Part shown: positions 1 through 6,802 of the stretch, in pieces | How positions within the stretch are numbered: the first letter of the stretch is position 1 | How the letters are laid out: the number at the start of each line of letters is the position of its first letter | Source: JBIKVP01 sp044356745 | GTDB lineage: Bacteria > Pseudomonadota > Alphaproteobacteria > Rhizobiales > Beijerinckiaceae | Reading direction: 5' to 3' | Assembly: GCA_044356745.1 (NCBI GenBank) | Contig: JBIKVP010000073.1 | Coordinates: 1 to 10,278, forward strand | DNA: 10,278 nucleotides | Position numbers and translations under genes: made by a program | The notes under the pieces: model-generated | Database searches by the model: none | What the model was told of the DNA's origin: nothing | What the model saw: only the letters and a program-made list of their open reading frames with translations

Positions 1-97
1 CGTGAAGGCCATCCTTGGCTTCCTGAATACCACTTTTCCGCAAAAAGCACGATTATGGGTTGACCGCCTATCCGATAACTTCAAAATACTTCAGACA

Positions 98-125
98 CCA
101 ACTCTTCAAATGTGAGGGGTATACA
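98..125 (+). repeat. 28-bp dispersed repeat, left copy
   Basis: The sequence reads CCAACTCTTCA, then a 5-nt spacer (AATGT), then GAGGGGTATACA. The complement of 10181-10208 has the same two blocks around a different 5-nt spacer (CTCAC), so 23 of 28 positions agree with no gap. This copy lies in the untranslated leader of the antiporter gene and ends 63 nt before its preferred ATG. TATACA at its right end could act as a -10 box, but no matching -35 is visible. The function is unknown. It could be a dispersed repeat, a shared regulatory site, or a duplicated scrap of the endonuclease gene. Confidence 0.75.
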
Positions 126-178
126 AGGCATGCGATTCATGTAGGTTTTTATGAAATCCTATTCTCAGTTTGCTTTTT

Positions 179-184
179 AAAGGA
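179..184 (+). promoter_or_regulatory. Ribosome binding site that sets the antiporter start
   Basis: AAAGGA lies 4 nt before the ATG at 189. No comparable purine-rich motif precedes the earlier in-frame ATG at 60. This supports starting translation at 189, where the first residues (MSEHVLIYTLVA) run straight into the first membrane helix. Confidence 0.55.
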
Positions 185-188
185 CTTT

Positions 189-1415
189 ATGTCGGAACAC
201 GTTCTCATTTATACGCTTGTTGCAAGTTTAGTTACAGCTTTTCTGTTCGGAATGGCGGCTAAAATGCTGCGCTTACCGACAATTCTTGGTTACCTCATTG
301 CAGGTATCGCCATTGGCCCTCATACACCAGGATTTGTTGGCAATATTGAAATTGCTAAACAGCTTGCGGAAATCGGTATTATTCTTTTGATGTTCGGCGT
401 TGGGCTCCATTTTTCATTAAAAGACCTCCTTGCCGTTAAAAGTATCGCCGTTCCGGGGGCTTTATTTCAAATGATGATTGCCAGTGGAGCGGGCATGTTG
501 CTTGCGATGGCATTAGGATACCCTATTAAAAGCGCATTCCTCTTTGGATTTTCGTTGTCTGTTGCCAGTACGATTGTGTTACTGCGCGCGCTGGAACCAC
601 GTCAACTGATTGAGACGCAAGCAGGGCGTATTGCTATCGGCTGGCTGATTATTGAAGATGTGGCAATGGTGTTAGCGCTCGTCATGATTCCAGCGTTTGA
701 CGATCTGCCTCCCACATCTGCCTCTGAAACAATTGGTGTTTTTAGCCTGATTGTGTTTCAGGTTTTATCAAAAATCGCTTTATTTTTTGTCTTTATGCTT
801 GTCATCGGGCGCTTTTTCCTTCCCTTTTTTATTGTGCGTATCGCCCGATTAAGGTCGCCTGAATTGATCAATTTGGGGATATTAGCCATTGCGCTTGGCT
901 TTGCTGCGCTTGCTTATGTGGTTTTTGATGCATCGTTTGCGCTTGGCGCATTTTTAGCGGGTATGGTTCTTAATACCAGTACGATTGGTCGCAAAGCTGC
1001 GGAAAGCTCACTGCCTATGCGTGATGCGTTTGCGGTTTTGTTTTTCGTATCCGTGGGGATGTTGTTTGAACCAAAAACGCTCATTGAACAACCAGTTGCA
1101 GTGTTCATGACATGTCTCGTAATTGTTGGCGTAAAAAGTCTGGCTGCATTTGTCATTTGTCTCATGTTCCGAAAGCCGCTTCAGACAGGATGGCAAACGG
1201 GATGGATTGTCAGCATTGGCCTTGCGCAAATTGGCGAGTTCTCTTTCATTCTAGGGAGTTTAACGCTTGCTAAAGGGCTCATTTCTCAAGAATTATACAA
1301 CCTTATTCTTGCTGGAGCCATGCTATCAATTGTGGTGAATGCCTTTTTGTTTCGGGCTTATGATGCTTACGTCAAGCGCTTGAATGAAGCGACAGAGGTC
1401 GAAAAATTATCTTAA
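189..1415 (+). CDS. YbaL/KefB-type cation:proton antiporter, membrane domain only
   Basis: This is an inner-membrane monovalent cation:proton antiporter of the CPA2 family (Na_H_Exchanger domain), predicted to exchange K+ or Na+ for H+. The 408-residue product is almost entirely hydrophobic, with about 12 membrane segments. Family motifs include GYLIAGIAIGP near residue 35, LLMFGVGLHFSLKDL near 65, and IIEDVAMVLALVMIPAF near 155, which resembles YbaL most closely. YbaL/KefB proteins normally continue for about 150 residues into a cytosolic RCK/TrkA-N nucleotide-binding domain. This one stops about 20 residues after the last helix (NAFLFRAYDAY...), and only 23 bp separate it from the convergent hrpB, so the regulatory domain is missing. 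The frame is open from an ATG at 60, but those 43 extra residues are not family-like and contain the dispersed repeat, so 189 is preferred. Family call is firm; the ion is not determined. Confidence 0.88.
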   Translation: MSEHVLIYTLVASLVTAFLFGMAAKMLRLPTILGYLIAGIAIGPHTPGFVGNIEIAKQLAEIGIILLMFGVGLHFSLKDLLAVKSIAVPGALFQMMIASGAGMLLAMALGYPIKSAFLFGFSLSVASTIVLLRALEPRQLIETQAGRIAIGWLIIEDVAMVLALVMIPAFDDLPPTSASETIGVFSLIVFQVLSKIALFFVFMLVIGRFFLPFFIVRIARLRSPELINLGILAIALGFAALAYVVFDASFALGAFLAGMVLNTSTIGRKAAESSLPMRDAFAVLFFVSVGMLFEPKTLIEQPVAVFMTCLVIVGVKSLAAFVICLMFRKPLQTGWQTGWIVSIGLAQIGEFSFILGSLTLAKGLISQELYNLILAGAMLSIVVNAFLFRAYDAYVKRLNEATEVEKLS

Positions 1416-1438
1416 TCACATCTTATTATGGCGTTGAA

Positions 1439-3931
1439 TTATCGCATTTTTGATTTCGCTCGCGTCGTCGGAAGTGCGTCCATTGGGTTCTCTGGCCAGA
1501 CATGTTTAGGATAACGCCCTTTCATGTCTTTGCGTACATCATGCCACGATCCTTTCCAGAAGCTGACAAGATCACGCGTGGTTTGAATGGGGCGTCTCGC
1601 GGGTGATAAAAGATCAATCACAAGGGGTGTGCGGTTTACACCAATGACGGGATGCGTTCTCATGCCGTAAAGCTCTTGGACACGTACTGCAATTTTAGGC
1701 TTGTCCGGATCAGTGTAATCAATCTCAAGCATGCTGCCTGTAGGCGCAACGATATGAGGTGGGGCTTCTTGTGAGAGGCGCTGCATCGTTTCATATCCAA
1801 GATGAAACGTTAAAGCATCCATCAATTCCTGTGATGTGAGCTGATTAATCGCTATTTTTCCTACCATAACAGGCAATAACCACGTGTCCAGCGTTTGGGT
1901 GAGGATGTCGAGCGTCATCTCAGGGTATAAATCGGGAGAGTGATGACGCAAAAAGGTGTAGCGCTGAACATGATTTTCGAGTGTCTTAAAACCTTGCAGC
2001 GTTGATAATCCGAGCGTGAGAAGCCCCTCAATGAGAGCGCGTGATGCATGATCATTTGCTTCAACGGAACGTGGCTGCTCCTGCAATATCAGTGCGCCTA
2101 GGGACACGATGCGACGCGCGCGCAGTGCTTGAGCGGATTGATCAAAAAACACGTCATCAGTCGTGACAATCTGATCTTTCAGGTAGCGATGAATATCATC
2201 AATATCCATGACAGCGGCACTCATAATACGGGCGTTTTCAGCGCGTCCTGTGATGTCGGCCACGCATAAAAATTGTGATCGCGCCAAAGATGTCGCTGGA
2301 TCAAGCGTAGCACTGCGCCCGTTGGCGAGTTGATAAACACCCGCTTTATCGCCCCGTAACATCGCAATCTGTTGCGGAAAAGCCCACGCCAGCATGATGC
2401 CCGTGAGCGGTTGTTCCGATGTTTGATGGATGAGGGGATCGTGCCTTAAGGCGCTCACCCAGCGGTTTGCCATCTCTTTGGCCTGTTTTGCACGCGGTGA
2501 ACGCTCATGCTCAAATTGGGTCAAGCGCATATCAAGATCAGGAGAATCCCCCCCTAATCCACGTTCCATGATCATGAGAGCAAGGTGAGCGGCGCTTTCT
2601 TCCCAACCCATAAGGCGCGCTTTTATCAGCATGTGAGCAAGACGCGGAGGAAGCGGAAAATCGAGCAGCTTGCGCCCATGATCTGTGAGTGCGCCTGTTT
2701 CATCAATCGCACCCAGCGTGAGTAAAAGCCTCTTTGCCTGAGTGAGCGCAGCATTCGGTGGCGCATCCAGAAAGCGCAAATGACTCAGATCACAAACACC
2801 CCATGCACGACACATCAGAAGCAATGTCGTCAGATCCGCTTGTTTAATCTCAGGTTCAGGATAGTCGGGCAGTGCCCCATGCGCGTTTTGCGCCCATAAA
2901 CGATAACACACGCCCGCTTGTGTGCGTCCCGCGCGTCCACGGCGTTGATCGGCGTTTGCTTTGGAGACGCGCACGGTTTCAAGGCGGGTGATCCCGATAT
3001 GAGGTTCATATACAGGCACGCGTGCAAGTCCCGTATCAATCACAACGCGAATGCCCTCAATGGTGAGCGATGTTTCGGCAATGGATGTCGCCAGAACAAT
3101 TTTACGTTTATCGAGTGCTGAAGGCTGGATCGCCTCATTCTGCAAATGCCGCTCAAGCGTGCCGTACAGCGGATAGATTTGGACGCTTTTGTCATGAAGC
3201 TGATCGTTCAAACGATTCATCACACGCTTGATCTCACCTTGCCCCGGCAAAAAGACAAGGATTGACCCTGTGTCCTCATGCAGAGCTGTTTTGATCATCG
3301 CGCAAACCTGATCTTCAATGCGCAGCATGGAATCGCGGGGGATGTAGCGTGTTTCAACAGAAAAGCTACGTCCTTCACTGATGATAACGGGAACATTAGG
3401 AAGCGTGTCATCAGTGAGAAGCGCTTTAATCCGCTCCCCTTCCATCGTCGCGGACATAACAAGGATACGCACGTCAGGGCACAATGCACTTTGCGCATCG
3501 AGCGTCAACGCAAGGCCAAGATCCGTATCAAGAGAGCGCTCATGAAACTCATCAAACAGCACCGCGCCAATGCCGTTAAGTTCAGGATCACTTTGCAACA
3601 AGCGCACAAAAACACCTTCCGTCATCACCTCGATGCGTGTTTGAGCGCTGACAAGCGTTTCAAAACGCATCCGTAAGCCCACAGTTTCGCCAACCCGCTC
3701 GCCTAACAGAGAGGCCATGCGATCCGCCGCCGCTCGTGCGGCTAGCCGTCGCGGCTCTAAAATGATGATTTTTTTATTCGCACACCACGGCGCATCTTTG
3801 AGAACAAGCGGTGTCAGCGTCGTTTTCCCCGCCCCTGGCGGCGCAATCAACACTAAGCGGGTAGACGTTTCAAGCGCCTTTATTACCTCATCCATCACCG
3901 CCTGAATGGGGAGGGGGGGATGATCTATCAT
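1439..3931 (-). CDS. hrpB: ATP-dependent RNA helicase HrpB (DEAH/DExH family)
   Basis: HrpB is a cytosolic superfamily 2 helicase of the DEAH/RHA group; its exact bacterial role is poorly defined. The 830-residue length is normal and the protein looks complete. Visible motifs in order are Walker A APPGAGKT (30-37), Ia EPRRLAAR (59-66), DEFHER (127-132, the HrpB form of DEAH), SAT (160-162), ATSIAETSLTIEG (281-293) and QRRGRAGR (329-336). The C-terminal HrpB domain ends in YPKHVWPENP, a family hallmark. The ATG overlaps the stop of the RloB-like gene by 4 nt (ATGA, 3928-3931), so it is probably translated by re-initiation from the upstream defence-like pair. No promoter can be separated out in front of it, since the upstream DNA is coding. 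It converges on the antiporter gene with a 23-bp gap and no clear terminator hairpin between them. Confidence 0.96.
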   Translation of the reverse strand: MIDHPPLPIQAVMDEVIKALETSTRLVLIAPPGAGKTTLTPLVLKDAPWCANKKIIILEPRRLAARAAADRMASLLGERVGETVGLRMRFETLVSAQTRIEVMTEGVFVRLLQSDPELNGIGAVLFDEFHERSLDTDLGLALTLDAQSALCPDVRILVMSATMEGERIKALLTDDTLPNVPVIISEGRSFSVETRYIPRDSMLRIEDQVCAMIKTALHEDTGSILVFLPGQGEIKRVMNRLNDQLHDKSVQIYPLYGTLERHLQNEAIQPSALDKRKIVLATSIAETSLTIEGIRVVIDTGLARVPVYEPHIGITRLETVRVSKANADQRRGRAGRTQAGVCYRLWAQNAHGALPDYPEPEIKQADLTTLLLMCRAWGVCDLSHLRFLDAPPNAALTQAKRLLLTLGAIDETGALTDHGRKLLDFPLPPRLAHMLIKARLMGWEESAAHLALMIMERGLGGDSPDLDMRLTQFEHERSPRAKQAKEMANRWVSALRHDPLIHQTSEQPLTGIMLAWAFPQQIAMLRGDKAGVYQLANGRSATLDPATSLARSQFLCVADITGRAENARIMSAAVMDIDDIHRYLKDQIVTTDDVFFDQSAQALRARRIVSLGALILQEQPRSVEANDHASRALIEGLLTLGLSTLQGFKTLENHVQRYTFLRHHSPDLYPEMTLDILTQTLDTWLLPVMVGKIAINQLTSQELMDALTFHLGYETMQRLSQEAPPHIVAPTGSMLEIDYTDPDKPKIAVRVQELYGMRTHPVIGVNRTPLVIDLLSPARRPIQTTRDLVSFWKGSWHDVRKDMKGRYPKHVWPENPMDALPTTRAKSKMR

Positions 3932-4539
3932 TCTTGTTCGGAAAGTTTGATGAGGTCTTCAACGACCACATGAACATGGGTCAAGGGGTTACTCGAACCC
4001 GTCTGTTGATGCGATTTCAATATTGCATATGAATTGTCGATAGCTTTTTTGATAATATTTTCATCGATATTGATATGACACTGTGTTTTATCATAGTTGG
4101 GAATGTGTTTGCGAACTGTTCTAACGACGTCAGGACAATTTTTAAAAGGTTTCAGGCATTGATCAAAATGACACAGAATCCAAAATTCAAAACAGGGCAT
4201 ACTGTGAATGCATTTGAATTGAGCGTTGCCTATTTTAGTTTTTGTTGCTTTTGCAATAAACTCGTTAATGCCATTTTTGCCATCTATATCAACAACACAG
4301 TAAACACGGTCATAACTTTTACCCGTTCTCATCAAGCCTTTTGCATGGTTGAGTACTGATTCCCAATCTGTTCCACCACCACCATTCACGTCAACATAAC
4401 GGCTTAGCCCATAAAATTTAACACATTCTTCAAAATATTTAAACTCGGTTACTTCACCTTCACATACGATAAGGATGTATTCTTTTTGTTTTCTATTTTT
4501 CGGGTTACGACGAAAATTTCTAGTTGGCTTTCGTGTCAT
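3928..4539 (-). CDS. RloB-family TOPRIM-type protein (AbiLii-like), partner of the upstream ATPase
   Basis: The 203-residue product matches the RloB family, whose members carry a TOPRIM-like fold and usually sit next to an ATPase. The N-terminus is very basic (about 20 residues rich in R, K and N). It is followed by a beta strand and the acidic motif ILIVCEGEVTE (22-32; E27 is the likely TOPRIM glutamate), a DxD-type motif VVDIDGKN (82-89; D84 and D86), and the family block PCFEFWILCHF (115-125). All expected acidic residues are present, so it may be an active metal-dependent nuclease. In AbiL-type phage-defence systems the same pairing occurs (AbiLi ATPase, AbiLii RloB). Its ATG overlaps the ATPase stop by 1 nt (TAATG) and its stop overlaps hrpB by 4 nt. 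The DNA is strikingly AT-rich (15 G+C in 4021-4080 against 38 in 3781-3840 of hrpB), suggesting transfer. Family call is good; the defence role is inferred. Confidence 0.88.
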   Translation of the reverse strand: MTRKPTRNFRRNPKNRKQKEYILIVCEGEVTEFKYFEECVKFYGLSRYVDVNGGGGTDWESVLNHAKGLMRTGKSYDRVYCVVDIDGKNGINEFIAKATKTKIGNAQFKCIHSMPCFEFWILCHFDQCLKPFKNCPDVVRTVRKHIPNYDKTQCHINIDENIIKKAIDNSYAILKSHQQTGSSNPLTHVHVVVEDLIKLSEQE

Positions 4540-5813
4540 TACATGAGATCCCCGATGTTGGGGATTGCACCATAGCGTCCACCAAGGTAGCGTTTTTCAA
4601 AAGCTTCGTCAGCCTTGCCTCTAAATTCACTCAAAGCCACTAATTCACTCGCACCAAATTTTACTTTATCCATGAACCAGATTTGATCACGACTAAGCTG
4701 ATTCATGATATTGGTGTTATGGGTGGTGAAAATGAGCTGAGCATTTTTCTTGTTGATTTTTGGATTTTGAAAAAGAGAAATAATCCCCTGAAGTGCATGA
4801 GGATGCAAACTTGCTTCGATCTCGTCAACTACAAGGGTAAGCCCATTATCAAATACATCACAAACTGGCCCCGCGAGTGCAAATAGTTTTTTTGTACCAT
4901 CAGACTCTTCTGAAAAATCTAGTGTATAATTTTGTTTTTCCTCAGTAGAGTGAATTGTTTTGATTTTATATTCATTTTTTATCTCATTAATAAGTTCTTC
5001 TGGTACCTCAGCTTTGATTGCATCTTGTATGATGTTCATGATAAATTTTAAATGGTTGCCATCAATTTCTTTTTCTTCAACCATAACATCTGAGAAAGAG
5101 ACATCAAAACAATTCATAAATGCCATTATACGTTTTTTTTGATTATATTTACATATTGCCTTTGCAGTAAATCGGGGAGTAAATGTTTCTGCCTTAATAA
5201 AAATTTCTAGTTTATGGCATATCCAATCGAACGGTTTCTGAAAATTTTCTGATTCAAATTGAACAGCTGTAGATAGAAAAAGCGCATTGTCGCGAGTAAC
5301 ATTCTTCCAAGCTGTTTTCTCACCCTTAATCATAGAGCCAATTTTAAAATCACCTTGATTTCGCATGAGCCACGTTTGTGGTGTTTGCTTCTCACCACCT
5401 TGCGGTGTTGCGTGAAGCCATTCTTCATACACTTTTTCATGATCCGCTGAGAACCCATATTCAAAAAGGTAATTGTCATGGATAAAACTGATTGAAAATT
5501 CGGACGGCTGCTCTCGGTTTAGCTGTGAGAAAAGAAATGGTGTCACGTCAATTGGATCGCCTTTCTGTTTTCTTGAAGATGATCCAAAAACGAATTCCCG
5601 AAAAAAATTCAGAGCTTGAATAAGATTACTCTTGCCTGAACCATTCGGGCCATAAATGGCTGCAATTTCAGTAAGTAGCGGTGCGCTGCGAAAGCCTGTT
5701 TCAATGTGACAGCGTGAACCTTCTGATGTTGCGGCTGATTTGCTTGTCACCATCGAAAGCGTTTGCTTGTCCTTGATGGAGCGAAAGTTTGTGACGCTGA
5801 ACTCGATTAACAT
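4539..5813 (-). CDS. RloA/AbiLi-like AAA (ABC-type) ATPase
   Basis: This is a 424-residue ATPase of the SMC/OLD-like group (AAA_15/AAA_21 families). It starts with MLIEFSVTNFRSIKDKQTLSM, the usual opening strand and FRS-x-K motif. Walker A is YGPNGSGKSN (54-63, K61). After a long AT-rich middle section come a signature-like ESDGTKKLFAL (303-313), Walker B LTLVVDEIEASLHP (325-338, D330 and E331) and the H-loop TTHN (363-366). The ATPase core therefore appears intact. There is no fused TOPRIM nuclease, so it is not a classical OLD or GajA protein; the TOPRIM activity is supplied by the next gene. It is the first gene of the unit and is read away from the DUF992 gene. No strong Shine-Dalgarno is seen before its ATG. 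By analogy to AbiL and related two-gene systems, it probably senses phage and controls the partner effector; this is inference. Confidence 0.88.
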   Translation of the reverse strand: MLIEFSVTNFRSIKDKQTLSMVTSKSAATSEGSRCHIETGFRSAPLLTEIAAIYGPNGSGKSNLIQALNFFREFVFGSSSRKQKGDPIDVTPFLFSQLNREQPSEFSISFIHDNYLFEYGFSADHEKVYEEWLHATPQGGEKQTPQTWLMRNQGDFKIGSMIKGEKTAWKNVTRDNALFLSTAVQFESENFQKPFDWICHKLEIFIKAETFTPRFTAKAICKYNQKKRIMAFMNCFDVSFSDVMVEEKEIDGNHLKFIMNIIQDAIKAEVPEELINEIKNEYKIKTIHSTEEKQNYTLDFSEESDGTKKLFALAGPVCDVFDNGLTLVVDEIEASLHPHALQGIISLFQNPKINKKNAQLIFTTHNTNIMNQLSRDQIWFMDKVKFGASELVALSEFRGKADEAFEKRYLGGRYGAIPNIGDLM

Positions 5814-6019
5814 AATATATACCCGTTCTAAAGCCTATATAAGCGCATTTTCGGCTTAAAATGACGTTAAAACAATTTTGTGGCGACTGAAAGGCCTTTA
5901 TTTATTCAGGCACGTTTCAAAAACCGTTCGAAAACACAAATTTTCCATTTTGAAAAGCAACTTTGTGCGCCTGTGCGCGTTACGTCATAGGATATCTATA
6001 AATAATCAGGAGCGGCAAT
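5814..6019. promoter_or_regulatory. Divergent promoter region between the RloAB-hrpB unit and the DUF992 gene
   Basis: These 206 bp separate two divergently read genes and must hold both promoters. The region is AT-rich. On the plus strand, TTGTGC (5963-5968) and TAGGAT (5988-5993) are possible -35 and -10 boxes, but the spacing of 19 is long. On the minus strand, GTCATT then TATATA with an 18-nt spacer lies before the ATPase gene. Both are weak matches. The perfect 10-bp palindrome AAAGGCCTTT (5890-5899) sits inside a CTGAA...TTCAG inverted pair (5887-5909), near the middle of the region, and could be an operator. The assignment of promoter activity is certain only in the sense that both genes need one. 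Confidence 0.45.
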
Positions 6020-6526
6020 ATGTTAAATGGTAATCTTCTAAAAACACTCCCAATGATGGCAATAGGGTTTGGTTTGATGAGCGCTTTTGCAGCACAAGCT
6101 CAAGCGCAAGCACAGCAAGATCGTCAGTTACGGGTTGGTGTTTTAGAGTGTAACGTTTCAGGGGGGATTGGTCTTATCGTTGGTTCGCAAAAAACCATGA
6201 CGTGTCGCTTTATGCCGGGAAATGGCCGCCGCCAAGAGGTTTATGTCGGTCGTATCAATCGCTTTGGTCTTGATATTGGCGCAACAACACAAAGTGCGAT
6301 TGCTTGGACAGTGTTTGCACCAACTGATCGTTTATCACGTGGCCAGCTTGCAGGTACTTATGCAGGTGTAGGTGGTGAAGCAACAGTCGGTGTTGGTTTG
6401 GGCGCGAATGCGCTTATCGGGGGTTCAAATAACACAGTCGCTTTGCAGCCACTGTCTGTTCAGGCGCAAACAGGGCTTAATCTTGCAGCAGGCGTAACGA
6501 GTTTAACGTTGGAGCGCAGACGTTAA
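6020..6526 (+). CDS. DUF992 family secreted protein
   Basis: The 168-residue product is exported. It has a signal peptide: a short charged start (MLNGNLLK), a hydrophobic core (LPMMAIGFGLMSAF) and a cleavage region AAQAQA near residue 28. The mature part matches DUF992, an alphaproteobacterial family of unknown function. It has RVGVLECNVSGGIGLIVGSQ near 38-57, a second cysteine in MTCRF (C62; C44 and C62 may form a disulfide), a glycine-rich middle (LAGTYAGVGGEATVGVG), and the family tail ALQPLSVQAQTGLN followed by VTSLTL. Length is normal. The start is well supported: AGGAG at 6008-6012 sits 7 nt upstream of the ATG. It is transcribed alone, with a terminator directly downstream. Localisation is periplasmic or envelope-associated; nothing in the sequence points to a specific job. 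Confidence 0.93.
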   Translation: MLNGNLLKTLPMMAIGFGLMSAFAAQAQAQAQQDRQLRVGVLECNVSGGIGLIVGSQKTMTCRFMPGNGRRQEVYVGRINRFGLDIGATTQSAIAWTVFAPTDRLSRGQLAGTYAGVGGEATVGVGLGANALIGGSNNTVALQPLSVQAQTGLNLAAGVTSLTLERRR

Positions 6527-6552
6527 AAACCATCGTCATGTCAAAAATTTTT

Positions 6553-6584
6553 AAAGAAGTCGAGCATGTTTCTCGGCTTTTTTG
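6553..6584 (+). terminator. Rho-independent terminator of the DUF992 gene
   Basis: The stem AAGTCGAG (6557-6564) pairs with CTCGGCTT (6572-6579) with one G-T pair, around a 7-nt loop (CATGTTT). It runs into six T residues (6578-6583). The flanking A run (6553-6555) can extend the stem against the T run. It begins about 30 bp after the stop codon. Confidence 0.85.
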
Positions 6585-6623
6585 TCGTACGAAATGGGGA
6601 GTTATAAGCATTAAAACACCTAT

Positions 6624-6640
6624 AAAAGCATTGCTTTTTT
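6624..6640 (+). terminator. Small hairpin with T run, possible back-up terminator
   Basis: AAAAGC (6624-6629) and GCTTTT (6633-6638) form a 6-bp stem with a 3-nt loop, followed by more T residues. It is weak because only two of the pairs are G-C. It could reinforce the terminator about 40 bp upstream. Confidence 0.3.
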
Positions 6641-6789
6641 CAAAGGCAAAAGTATGGACGAAAGTTGATATGCATTCTACGAATAGTGCAGCAATGATTC
6701 GTTTATGCTTTTAGCCCTTGCACTTTTTATTCTTATCTTTCAAATGGTTCATGACATAAATCGTTGAAAGTTGACCACAAAACTATCTT

Positions 6790-6795
6790 AAAGGA
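6790..6795 (+). promoter_or_regulatory. Ribosome binding site that sets the rutE-like start
   Basis: AAAGGA is 4 nt before an ATG at 6800 and 7 nt before the adjacent ATG at 6803. The better spacing favours 6803. An earlier in-frame ATG-less extension to 6764 (ATG at 6764) has no such site and adds residues that are not family-like. Confidence 0.65.
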
Positions 6796-6802
6796 ACACA
6801 TG

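Noticed and set aside
1..63. Possible 3' end of an upstream gene (frame 1, open to TGA at 61-63)
   Set aside because: Twenty open codons are expected by chance and frame 2 is open even further; no family is recognisable.
60..188. 43-residue N-terminal extension of the antiporter from the ATG at 60
   Set aside because: It has no ribosome binding site, is not family-like, contains the dispersed repeat, and a better start with AAAGGA lies at 189.
3278..3676. 132-codon open frame on the plus strand inside hrpB
   Set aside because: It lies opposite well-conserved helicase motifs, has no family resemblance, and is a mirror of hrpB codon structure.
4539..5813. Reading the ATPase as Gabija GajA or another OLD nuclease
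   Set aside because: There is no C-terminal TOPRIM domain in this protein; the TOPRIM-type partner is a separate gene, and no UvrD-like helicase of the GajB type is present.
3928..5813. PARIS (AriA/AriB) system
   Set aside because: The partner has RloB hallmarks (CEGEVTE, PCFEFWILCHF) rather than the DUF4435 pattern of AriB, so AbiL/RloAB fits better, though the two are related in design.
6764..6802. Earlier start for the RutE-like protein at 6764
   Set aside because: The added residues are not family-like and the AAAGGA at 6790-6795 fits the ATG at 6803.
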